Shown here: piece by piece, positions 10,190 through 21,000 of the stretch
Layout of the letters: each line of letters opens with the position of its first letter
How positions within the stretch are numbered: the stretch's first letter is position 1
Origin: Cladopsammia gracilis
Lineage: Eukaryota > Cnidaria > Anthozoa > Scleractinia > Dendrophylliidae
Length of the DNA: 64,000 nucleotides
Assembly (NCBI GenBank): GCA_022457155.1
Contig: JAJGOT010001035.1
Location: forward strand, 32,593 to 96,592
Direction of reading: 5' to 3'
Notes under the pieces: model-generated
Seen by the model: the letters and a program-made list of their open reading frames with translations, nothing else
What the model was told of the DNA's origin: nothing
Databases searched by the model: none
Program-made: the position numbers and the translations under genes

Positions 10190-12575
10190 TTTCAAACCTT
10201 CACAACCTAAAGCTCTTTTCATATTGTTACAACAAACAATTAATAGTAATTCGTTAAAAGCGGAATTCTCATAATCACTTAAAGTTGAGAAACACAACGC
10301 TGTCGATATCAGTATTCAAAGCCAAATGGGATATAAGTCTTATAATTAATAAAATGTTCAATAACATTTAGTAAAAAGTTCCATCTTGTAATTCTTGGTC
10401 TACTTCGTTCTTAGATGAACGATTGTGGATGTCTAAATATGGCTGAAAGAGAAAGAGAAGCCGGTGCTTTGTTCCTTTTGATTTTCTAACTGAATTGTCC
10501 CTATATGTATATTCTTTCTTCATGTGACACAGATCCCGATTCTAAGATGTTTCTTCTTATTGCACGTTTTTTTTCTTTTACTGTCCAGTTATTACTCAGA
10601 ACGAGTCTGACACTTTTCTTCCTAGCTTGTTTCTTGGCTTCCTTTTCATTTTTCTTCATTTTTCGTCTCCATGAAGGGCCTGTTCCTGACGAGTACTTAG
10701 GATCCACGTGGTGCCACGGGTTCTCCAACCAATTGTAACAGGGACTTTTGGGGAGTTACGCTCCATGGTTGAGCGATGGGTGCCTGCTACTAACCGAGAT
10801 CTTTTACATGATATAGTAGATCAGAACTTCATTCAGGAACATGTTTTGTTATTGCTGATGTTGACTCATTCGGTTTCCAGCAGAACTCAAAGCTCTTACT
10901 GAAGACTAATTGTCATAAACCAGTAATAGCCAATAGTACTTAGACAACTCATTTTCCGTGCGTAAATTTATCAAATACAAAAGAAATTATGATATTACTT
11001 TTCAAACCTTCACAACCTAGACCAACCTAAAGCTCTCTTCATATTTCAAAGAGCCGGCGCTAACTTTGAACATTCATAATATTTTTATGAACGCCATCAA
11101 CCTTCGTGACTTTTCCTAAAATGTGTCTGGTAACAATCCGTGGCATGGCATTTTATTGACCACGTCACTTGATTTTTCCATGGCAACAAGATTTTGCACA
11201 ACGTGCCCTCCCCCCTCGTTCGCTTGGGAGGAGGGATGGCAAGTTTTCCAGGAAGGCTCCGTGGGGTAATTTCGCGGGTGCGGTCGGATGCACCCTCACC
11301 CTATACTACGCTAGCAAGCTCTTCCCTAGAGTCCTAGACTCCTGCATCTTCAATTAAAATATATGGAGTAAAAAATACATACATGGTTTTTAAATGCATA
11401 AAAAAGTATGCAAAGAATAAAGAATAAAAAGGAAGTGCAGCCGCGTCAATTAAGACAAAAGCCATACAGCTCGTGTGATAAAGCTGTTCTTGCGATTCTG
11501 AGTTTGCGTTTGATTCTCAAGTCATAATTGTGCGCAATACAATGTTGTACATACTTATTACATGGGTGTGGCTCGTCCGCTGATATTCGATCTAATTCGC
11601 GCTTAGTGACCGCGTAAAATAATGAATGAATAAGTGAATAAATGAAGATCCAGATAATCTGCAGAAAATGCGTTGCTGAATACGCAGCTCCCACTTTTAG
11701 TGAAGCCAGTGCTCTGTCATTTTGGCAATAAAGTTGATCAGAGTCGAACCTTTTTTTGCTGTTATTTTTTATTTATGAAACAATCTGGTGGATGGTATTT
11801 TAAAAATTATAACAATTAGACTGCAAATTTATTTTGTTTTAAACGTAAAAGACACGAACAGCCCAACTAAAATCGCAAACCGAGAATGAACAAACGGAAG
11901 GGCAGCCAAAATGAGGCACAGAAAGTCAGAGCACAATTGAAACTGAGGACAACTGAGCCCATGAATGACTGAACAACAAGGTGACCGGCAACCGAACGTA
12001 TAAACCAGCAAGCAAAAGGGAGAAGGACTGCACGAATCCTTTGTGCTAGAAGAAAAAGAATTGTAGCAAAGAAGGAAACCTTAATATGTGGCTAATGTTA
12101 TCATTTATATTAAAACATTAGTTTTACCCCAAATGTTTTAATACCTGTTGCAAACCTTTAATTTAAAATGTTTGGACCAATGGGCGAAATAATTCGTTTG
12201 TGTTAAACCGTAACATACAACAGAAAGCTTATCAAGTTAAATATCATGGGCGCTTCGTGTGATCTTTTTGATGTATCCATGGATATTTAGTACGGGAAAT
12301 TTACCTTGGGAAATATCGGTCACACTCATTAAATGCAGTTTCTCGTGGTGAAAGGGTCATTTATGTCTCGTTTCAGAGAATGTTTCAAATACAAATAAAT
12401 AAATGTTGTTTATGGTGGACGAGCACTTAGCTATCAAGCTATTTCACAGGCACGCCACTTCAAATACAGAAACAAATATTGCAAATAGAACATAATATTT
12501 TAAAAATCCCAACTGGCAGGAGGCAAACCAGTTGGCTATTTTACAAGCGTGGTCGAGGAGTTGAACTCGGGTCTG
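10190..12575. other. Stretch without a recognised gene
   Basis: Unique to this part of the window. Short open frames exist (for example a lysine-rich 75-residue frame on the minus strand at 10501-10728 and a 44-residue frame ending TAG near 10940) but none shows a domain, splice structure or repetition that would support a gene. The region is AT-rich with a GC-richer patch at 11200-11310 (inverted CCTCCC/GGGAGG). Confidence 0.6.
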
Positions 12576-12579
12576 CCGA

Positions 12580-12654
12580 AGTGGTCAGAGCGGGACTTGA
12601 ACCCGGGACCTCCGGATTTCAAGTCCGATGCCTTAACCACTCGATCACGCTGCC
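12580..12654 (-). tRNA. tRNA-like sequence, probable tRNA-derived SINE head
   Basis: Reading the minus strand: an A box (TGATCGAGTGG), an anticodon arm with loop CTTGAAA (would-be anticodon TGA, serine), a 5-base variable region and a B box (GGTTCAAGTCC). The anticodon and T stems pair, but the acceptor stem (GGCAGCG against CGCTCTG) does not close fully. Serine tRNAs normally have a long variable arm, which is absent. It is therefore better read as a tRNA-related pseudogene or SINE promoter head than as a working tRNA. Confidence 0.6.
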
Positions 12655-12691
12655 TCCTTTCCTTATTTTTAAACTGAATACGCTTATTTGC

Positions 12692-13375
12692 AACTGAAAA
12701 TGAATTGAAATGGCAAGTTAAAATTCATTTCACTGTTTTTTTCTCGCTCTTTGTTCTAGGCTTATTCGCTCAATTCGCTGCCCAATTTTAATACTTTATT
12801 TACAGGCTCCTTTATTCGATTTGCATGTTATTTACAGGCTCCTTTATTCGATTTACATGTTATTTACAGACTCCTTTATTCGATTTACATGTTATTTACA
12901 GGCTCCTTTATTCGATTTACATGTTATTTACAGGCACCTTTATTCGATTTACATGTTATTTACAGGTTCCTTTATTCGATTTCCAGGATATTTACGGGCT
13001 TCCTTATTCGATTTACATGTTATTTACAGACTCCTTTATTCGATTTACGTGATATTTACAGGTTCCCTTATCGAATTTACATGTTATTTACGGGCTTCCT
13101 TTATTCGATTTACATGCTATTTACATGGTCTTATGTCCCTGGTTTGAGAAATTTACAGGATCTTTTCCATAATTTACATGTTTCACCTCAATTATTTAAA
13201 TTAATACATGTTTTTCACAGGATTTCTCAAAACATGTAAATGGGTAAAAATCATGTAAATTTGCAACTGAAAATGAATTGAAATGGCAAGTTAATATTCA
13301 TTTCACTGTTTTTTTCTCCCTCTTTGTTCTAGGCTAATTCGCTCAATTCGCTGCCCAAATTTAATACATTATGTC
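12692..13375. repeat. 32-bp minisatellite bracketed by about 110-bp direct repeats
   Basis: About eleven tandem copies of a 32-bp unit (TTTACAGGCTCCTTTATTCG then ATTTACATGTTA) from about 12800 to 13150, degrading at the right end. Flanks 12692-12798 and 13262-13375 are direct repeats of each other (start TTGCAACTGAAAATG, containing CGCTCAATTCGCTGCCC). Long open frames here are artefacts of the tandem repeat. Confidence 0.9.
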
Positions 13376-13519
13376 TCGTTTCAGACAATGCATATTTATG
13401 TCACGCTAAGATATTTTTGTTTTTGCAAGCTCGTATTCACGAGATTGCTGTTAGAGCCCCTTTGATTAGAGCCAAAATACCCAGTTTCTGATGTTAACAT
13501 TGTATTGTCTGTTGTTTAG

Positions 13520-13830
13520 GCGATTTAACCGTTCACAAAGATCCTCAGGAGTGGTATCGAATGGTCTTTGCGAACATTTGCGAGCATACATGCGAGCACT
13601 GTGTTTTTTTTTTTTCGTGCTAGCTCGAGCAGTCATAAATTGCATGCGAGCAATTGCGAACATTTTGCGAGCACGAGCAAGCGAGCACTCGTCTAAATTT
13701 TTGCGAGCAAATCGAGCAAAGGCCATTTTTCGCGAGCACCTGAACATTTTAAGGGACCATTCGATACCCTTCTCAGGGATCTCAGGGAGCAACGGGTGCT
13801 ATGAGAGTGCCAGGAGATCAAGGCGATCCA
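13520..13830 (+). pseudogene. Decayed collagen-like exon, first of three homologous exons
   Basis: Follows the same TTGTTTAG acceptor as the two intact exons downstream and aligns with their start (CGATTTAACC against GATTGGCTGG), but has an early in-frame TAA and is split by the element at 13553-13768. Beyond the insertion the frame resumes as a short Gly-X-Y stretch (QGSQGATGAM, GDQGDP). A dead copy of the tandemly duplicated exon. Confidence 0.6.
13553..13768. mobile_element. 216-bp TIR element inside the decayed collagen exon
   Basis: Inverted ends GGTATCGAATGGTC and GACCATTCGATACC, perfect over 14 bp. The flanks TCCTCAGGAG and TTCTCAGGGA look like a mutated 9-10 bp TSD of exon sequence. 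The interior is rich in GCGAGCA and TGCGAGCA words on both strands. Confidence 0.65.
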
Positions 13831-13904
13831 GTAGCAACCGTACCACCATTTCGGGTGCCGTTCCACAGTAACATAGCATCTAATGAGAAATTTATATTGT
13901 TTAG

Positions 13905-14105
13905 GATTGGCTGGACCGAAAGGTCCTCAGGGATCTCAGGGAGCCATGGGAGCCATGGGAGCAATGGAAGCACCGGGAGATCAAAGGGGTACAGGAGCAG
14001 CCGGACCTCCAGGCCCACCGGGGCCACCGGGTATACCAGGACCACCTGCTACCGCAATAGGTTCTTCTTCTGTTGCCACCGCTCAAGGAGCTTCTGGACC
14101 TACAG
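13905..14105 (+). CDS. Minicollagen-type gene, collagen exon
   Basis: A 201-bp exon bounded by an acceptor (TTGTTTAG) and a donor (ACCTACAG/GTAGTT), phase 1 at both ends. A symmetric exon can be duplicated without breaking the frame. It encodes a run starting [16 protein letters not shown], an interrupted Gly-X-Y stretch and a [15 protein letters not shown] run, then a Ser/Ala-rich tail. Similar in sequence and phase to the next exon at 14188. In minicollagens such triplets form the short triple helix of the nematocyst capsule wall. The start exon with signal peptide and N-terminal cysteine domain was not found upstream, so the gene is partial as seen. Confidence 0.75.
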
Positions 14106-14187
14106 GTAGTTATCTGGTTCATCTTTAATGCGGCTCCACAGTAACATAGACGATTCTAGTTTCTAATAATACATGTATATTATTTAG

Positions 14188-14730
14188 GATTGGCTGGACC
14201 GAAGGGTCCTCAGGGATCTCAGGGAGCGATGGGAGATATGGGAGCACAAGGAAATCAAGGGGATCCAGGTGCAGCCGGACCTCCAGGGCCGCCGGGGCCA
14301 CCGGGACCTCCCGGAATACCGGCGACAAGTCAACCCCCAACAGTGTGTCCAGCAATTTGCGATATATTTTGTGTCGGTTTTTGTCCTTCGTTAAAATGCT
14401 GTAAAAAGTCTCAAATCCCAGCTAAGAATGCACAGATGCAAGACAAGCAAAACATTGTGCCGAAAAAGGTTGAAACTCAAATACACGGCCTAAAATCAGT
14501 GCAGGGACCACCGCAGACAAAGGTCAACGTGCAACAAATTAAACCAAATGTACAAGTACAGGCATCACCTAAGACAATGACAAAGGTTCAAAGCCAACTT
14601 CAAGTTCCAATAAAATTAGTACCGCAAGTAAACAATCATAAAAGCGCGAAAAGAAGCAAGATTAGGCACATTAAGCATAAAAAAATTTTTTCTGATAAAA
14701 TTATGTGTTTTTTGGTGTGGAAAAATAAAG
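14188..14730 (+). CDS. Minicollagen-type terminal exon with cysteine-rich domain and basic tail
   Basis: Opens after a TATTTAG acceptor, phase 1, with a second copy of the collagen stretch ([20 protein letters not shown]), then (GPP) repeats, a short spacer with QPP, and a cysteine cluster [19 protein letters not shown] (C-x3-C-x3-C-x3-C-x4-CC). The usual minicollagen domain is C-x3-C-x3-C-x3-C-x3-CC; here the last gap is one residue longer. About 100 residues rich in Lys, Gln and Val follow, which is unusual. The open frame runs to 14972 into a transposon, so the real stop is unknown; an AATAAA at about 14725 suggests the transcript ends before it, and 14730 is only a working limit. Confidence 0.7.
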
Positions 14731-14910
14731 TATTCCCTACATGGTTCAGTGATGTTTTATTCATTTGGATAGGAGTGATAGATTACAGAAACGAGCGGCA
14801 AAGCCTTGGCTACAATTCTGTGAGTTTGCACCTTCCCCAGTTCCACCTCATTCTGTCTCTGTTCCATCTCATCTCATTTTGTCTGTGGGGCTGTATAACG
14901 GGAATTTTAA

Positions 14911-15498
14911 CCCTCGGGCGTACAAGGGAGGGGGATGCCACCCTCTTGAGGTTTTTTGTTGGGATATTTTAAAGAGCATTTATTGTTGGCACATACCGTC
15001 TTCAGTAGCTGTTCGTTTATCCTTGAAACATTTTGATAAAGTTTGGCGACAGCCGGTTGCTATGGTAACAAGATACGACGTCATAAGTATCACGGGGTCA
15101 AGCCATTTTTGAAGGAAAATGCGTGTTTTTCACCTTTTGTTCCATGAAAAAACATAAAATGCCCCCATAAGCACCACGGTGTTTAATTGTATCGTATTTT
15201 GCAACTCTAGCCAAAAATATTTGCAATTTTCGCATTTTCCCAATAACGTTGAATTTTTGGTTTTGTCGGCCATTTTGGATGACGTCACGGCCCTCAGCAG
15301 CGCTACAACCCATTATATTTACGTTATCTTGTAGAGCACATCACAGGCTATCTTTTCGATGTAAAATATTTTCGAAATATTGTAACACCGCAAGGGAGTG
15401 GGGTTTTGGTTGCAACCCCGCCCCCCACCACCCCACCCCCCCCCCCCCCCCACCCTTATATCACGGTGGGGTTATAAGGTTGCGTGTACGATCGAGGG
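14911..15498. mobile_element. piggyBac-type non-autonomous element
   Basis: Flanked by TTAA (14907-14910 and 15499-15502). TIRs CCCTCGGGCGTAC and (reverse complement) CCCTCGATCGTAC. TTAA duplication with a CCC start is the piggyBac pattern. The interior shares several hundred bases with the remnant at 39893-41345. It contains a long C run near 15438. Confidence 0.8.
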
Positions 15499-15502
15499 TT
15501 AA

Positions 15503-18050
15503 TCTTTTTTTGGTCCAAACTATGCCACAATAGCTTTACTGATTTACAAATTAATACTAGAACACCAAGAGAAAGCAATCAACCAATTATAGAAATAGGA
15601 ACAAATTATATAGTCTGTTCTAGCCCATTTTCAGATACCACGCAGCTCTTTACAACCTCTAATTTCATTGGACCTGTATATCATGCAGCTCTATTGTTTT
15701 TATGTCTAGGGTTTATTGTTAGCCATCGTTGTGTTGTTTGTTCTATTGTTTTAACAGCAAATCAGAGAAGACCTTGTAAGAGCTGCGTACTGCCCCACCC
15801 CCCCCCCCCCCCCCCCGTCATTTTGGAAACGAAAATGTGCGTACTTGTGTGCGTATGACTAGAGAAACTCATTGAGAGTTTTGATACTCGAGGGTAGCAA
15901 TTAGTATCACAAAACTGGAACGATTGGATTGCAACTTGACTAAAAATATAGGCTACCTTTTTCATTTTATCCCTCAGTCCCTTTAACATATCGATTGAAA
16001 ATTGCTGTCGTTTCTTCCCTAATAGAACTTCGAAATTCACAACTTTATATCTTCCTTTTGATTCTCAAAGAGAAATTCTTGCATGGGGAATTAAGGTGCT
16101 TTTGAATAATGTTAGAAACGTTTAAATTGGGCCAAAAGACAGCCAAATCCTAGTTATTGGCCGTTTAATGAATATCATATTCTAGAGGTGATTACTATAA
16201 GGCATTTTCCGAAAACTGTGCTCCTTCATTCACTCCGTGTCGAGCGGTTGAAACTTTGTACCAGCTTTGTCCGTTTTCATTCAGCTTCGCCAAGAAACAC
16301 TGACAGAAAGCGAAAATTTCGCGCTTTTTTTCTGTCCAATCATGTGATCAATAATCTCTCGCTTTTCTTTTCTTCTGTTTTCTCTTTCTTTTCTCTTTTT
16401 ATTTTATTGTTCACGCCTTTTTGCGCACAGAGATATGATATTGCAGGCAGTGGTCATTTTCACTTTCCTTAAAAGTGCAAAATTTACCACTACCGCTGGA
16501 TATACGTCAAGTAGATCTACGGACATCGAGAACTTTATGACCATATTTGGGCAGTGTAACAATGTGTTTAATTATAATGAACGATATAATTAAGCAGGCG
16601 TCTTGACTAATGAACATTTCTTAGTTCTGAGCATTGCACACGAGCTAGGCGAAGTATCACAGTGGCCTTTAAACATTCTGCGACTTGTCACGTGGTGTGT
16701 CCTGACCTTTATAGCGAAATGTCATTTCGATCCTTGCAACATTATGATAGCAAAATATTGTTTAAAATTGTTCGGCAGAAAAATATCCTCTTTATTACAA
16801 AATATGATAACTAGTTAGGGTTCTCGGAAAAGCAAAAGTCAGTTTTCTTTTAAAATATTTTTCTTTATTGCTTTTCAAAAAATAATTTGCACACATGTAT
16901 GTACAATATTACACTATTTATATTTTTAGAAAGATAAAATATCTTCCTAATATAATCTTCTTAAAAATGGCTAGCTAGGATTCAGCAAGATGGTATTTTA
17001 GGGAATAATATCTATGCTACTTTAGTTATGCACAACTAAAAAAAGCGATACGTATTTAGCTGCGATTGTTTACAAAAATAATAACTTGCACGGCACTACC
17101 AATAGGTCCTAATATATTTTCGGGAAGATAAAATATCCTCTTTAAAATGACTACAATGTAGCTATAGGATTTCTCTTTAGGAAATAAGATCTATGATAAT
17201 ATTAATAGCTATGCGAAGAGTTATGCGCAGCTAAAAAAATGATACATACACGAACCGTAAATCGTCTATTAAGACCCCGGGGGCTTATTGATTTCAAGTG
17301 CTTTTGAGGGGGGGGGGGGGGGGGGGTTAGAGAGGGAGGCCTTATTAGGGAGGGTGGGGGAGTTAATACAATTTAGCGAAACAACCGTGCAGTTAACCAC
17401 TCATTGATTACCGTAATAATGATCATTTTTAGTACAACTACCGGTTATATTTTCCCAAAGCTCGCGAGTATATGAATTCGTGCCCGAATTGGAACGGTAC
17501 AAATGTACCGGTTATACAGTCAGCCGTTATATTTTTGATTGTCTGGGTTGTGAAGGAAAAGGCGGGGGTTGGGGGGGGGGGGAGCTTAAAAGAAACGGGG
17601 GGGTTCATGAATTTCATTTCTTGCTCCCAAAACGGGGGCATAATAAAGGATTTACGGTATGAAGCTGTTATTGTTGACCAAAAATAATAATTATTATTTC
17701 TGCGTTGAGTGCGCCTAAATTTCTGAGTAAAACCTGAGTTCAAAATAACACTTTCTATCCATTAAATTGGACGAGGTTGTAATTAGAGATAAAGTTCCAT
17801 TGAAACAAGTTAGGCACATTACTTCATTATTAATAGTGTGTTCATATATGAAGAACCGTGTACGATTGTTGTAGGTCTGTATAAACAAAGAGTCGGAGTC
17901 GTCAGCTGTGTTACAGGGCCGCTTCTGTGAAAGCAATGGATGGATTGTTTGCATGAATAAAACACATTATTTTTCACTACAACGACGACGACTATTAAAA
18001 CGGAAGACTATATCAAGTAGAAGCTGTAGAACTGTGCGCTTTTCTTCTTT
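15503..18050. other. Stretch without a recognised gene
   Basis: Homopolymer C/G runs near 15800, 17307 and 17570. About 16185-16560 is a diverged copy of about 22890-23150 (shared TTACTATAAGGCATT, GTGTCGAGCGGTT and GACCATATTTGGGC blocks), a dispersed repeat of unknown type. A tandem-like pair of AT-rich blocks lies at about 16925-17010 and 17110-17240 (shared GATAAAATATC and GATCTATG). No coding region can be supported. Confidence 0.6.
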
Positions 18051-18053
18051 TCG

Positions 18054-21000
18054 TTAAAAATACAGGGTACCTTCTGAGTATACTGATAAAATTCTGAAGT
18101 GGTTGTTTTTATTCACCTCAAAGACTAGTTGAACTGGATTTGTCCTATTGACCTTCAGAACATACTGGATACCACCGTTGCGGCGGATGGACGCAATGCA
18201 CATTTTCGACCTTTTCTTGACAGTGTTTACTGCGCCTCCTTCACCTATCAGCTGGAATTCTTGCCAAGTAAATTAACAAAATACTAAAATTAGTTCAACA
18301 GATTTATAGAAATACATAAACCATTAACATTTGAATGTACTGTTTACAAAAAGGAAACCGTTGCAATTAAAAATGACTAAGTTCACATGTGGCAGGTTAT
18401 TTCCGCAGTGGCGTGCAGGGCTTTTCTAACAGGGTTTGGAAGGGGAGGAGGGGGGATCTGGATCCCGAATCTCGGGCTATTTTTTCGTAAATTCCCGAAT
18501 CACCTAGCTTGTGTTTTTCATTTCCCGAATCACATAGTCTGTGAAAATGTTTTCTGCATATATCCTATTTCTGACCTTAAGTGCCATTTATTTACTGGAG
18601 AGAAATGCATTACGGGATTTTCTCCAAGGCCTTTTCATCAATAGCTGTAAGTTTTGTAAAATGGGTCTTGAAGGTAGGGAAATCTTTGCCATTTTCTGCG
18701 CTGATTGGAACATTGACCTTTTCTTTATGGATTGGCTGGCTACCAACTGTACCAGATTCTGGAGTCAGAAAAAGTGAGACCAGAACCCTAACAGTGAAAC
18801 TGGTCTGACTCACTACTGTCCATGGTATAGAGATTAACAGTTAATATTGCGAATAAACAAACGGCAAGTCGAAAACAGGATGTCGCGATGGCGTATTCAC
18901 TGCGATCACGTGTGATCAGGTCGAAGTACAGTAGCTTCCCACCCGTGGCTTTCCTGTAATAAGATGACACATGATGACTAAGGTCATTATCACATGTGAT
19001 GGGCTTAAACCGCCCGTTGTGACATGTTATGAGAGTTTAAAAGTTGTTGACAGGTCGCTATAAAACATGACAAAAATGTGAGTGTGAATTGATAAAATAT
19101 TTGAATTTCACGGAATTTTGTCAGTGCAAATCACGAATCACGGACCACAGCAAAGCAAATCCCGCGTTACAGTCCATATAGTATCTCGGCTGGATTTATT
19201 TTGTTTTCCCGAATCACGCACTCAATTTCGGCTAAATCCCGGATCACGCAGAACCCCTTCCAGACCCTGTTCTAAATGCTTTGTAGCTCAGCTAACCTTG
19301 CAGAGTGCAGTAGCCTAAAGGGCGACGTAAACATTTGAATAAACGTAAGTTCCAAAACCAGAAGGTACATATAGGAACACATGGTTAGAAAATATTAAAT
19401 TTTATTCTTTCCAAGTAGATACGCATCAAAACGCGTGTATCGGTTGAAAAATCCTTTTAGATCGATTTTAACGTTGCATTAAAGACTCCAAAGACGAAAC
19501 ACCTTTAAGCCTGATGTTGTTTATATTAGTTTACAACAAATTAGTTATTGTTATCGCTGGATTCACGTTATTCTTGTTAAGAAACGCATTACATCACTAA
19601 GTTTACAGCTGATGGAAGGAGTGGGAGAGTGAGTGAATTTAAGCCACCGTTACCGATAACCCGTTCATTACGCATGCGCGTATACACGGGTTAAAAAGGA
19701 ATATTCTACATTAGAGATTTTAATTAAACTCGCTCGCTGAATCCCAAGATTTAAAAAACGTATACAAAAATACACGGTACGGCTGGTCACGGCAAGTTAC
19801 AGTTTGTGAACCATGTAATTAACAGTGCGAACGCGAGCGCAATATTGCCGGATACTTAAATCAGGCGATATTGCGCAAGCTTGAGTAATATAACTGTTTT
19901 GTAATTCAACACATTGCTTACTTAAGGCTGGTTTTCACTAACGACGGAGTCGGAGTCGGAGTCGTAATCAGAAGCGGAGAGCGTTACGATCTAGTGAAAA
20001 TCAAACCAACGGAATGGATCGGAAGAAGATTACGGAGTCGAAAGAAAATGAAACCGTTCTGGTTGTTCCGACTCCGATTCCGTCGATCTTATGACTCCAC
20101 TTACGACTCCGATCTTCGATTTTCACTAAGTCGGAAGCGCTCTTACGACTCCAACAACAACGCCGACTGCGACTCCGTCGCCAGTGAAAAACAGCCTTTA
20201 AAATCACAGTTAAGGTGGTTCGATACAGTTTTCTGGAGACCATACCAACATTTTTCAATCGGCTTTTAAGCGATCTTCTCCAAGTCAGATCAACGTGAAA
20301 TTTTCACCACTAACTTGTTTTGAATTGAAGTTTGGCAAAATGTATTTTCTGGTAAAATCGATATTACCATGACAACGATAAACAAGAAACTTAGAAATCA
20401 GTCAAAGTGAAATTTAGCGCGTTTAAGATCTCGCATTGAAAATCCCACATAGACATCTTAAAATATGGTATATGGCATATATATTTTGAAAGAATAAAAA
20501 AATTCTGTATGTTTGAATTAAAATAAATCGCAAGAACATTTTAAACCGTACTTTTTGTATAGAAGTAATATATGAACCATGAGATCAACACTGGTTTCGT
20601 AAAATTACTTCCAAATAGTGTCATAATGTAGCTTCATGTTATGTTTGCACGCTAGGAAAGTTTTGTGTACTTTCTCCTTTGCGATCTTGAGAACTATCAT
20701 TTTTCCTAACATCGCTCCGTGTGTAATTTTTGGGTAGTTTTCGATTTCGATCGATTTTGCGAAAATCTCAGAAACGGCTCGATGGATTGTTTTAAAAAAA
20801 TGACCACGTATGATTGGTGATGTGAAAAATATTATCTCAAAGTTTCATTGGCATTGATTTATTAGAACACCTTGAAATTTAAAGATGAAGACGACGTTCA
20901 AAGTGGCCGATAGTTGGCGTTACAAATTCGGCATAGTTGTTAACTTATGCTAATGATTTCAAATCAATGCGCACCACATTCCTCCATGATTGATACATTT

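Noticed and set aside
10501..10902. A gene at 10.5-10.9 kb (lysine-rich frame on minus, hydrophobic frame on plus)
   Set aside because: Mutually overlapping frames without domain, repeats, splice support or a homologous copy in the window.
12580..12654. A functional serine tRNA gene
   Set aside because: No long variable arm, and the acceptor stem does not close; better as a SINE head or tRNA pseudogene.
12821..13239. Overlapping 75-116 residue open frames (YRLLYSIYMLFT repeats)
   Set aside because: They arise from the 32-bp minisatellite, which stays open in several frames; no independent coding signal.
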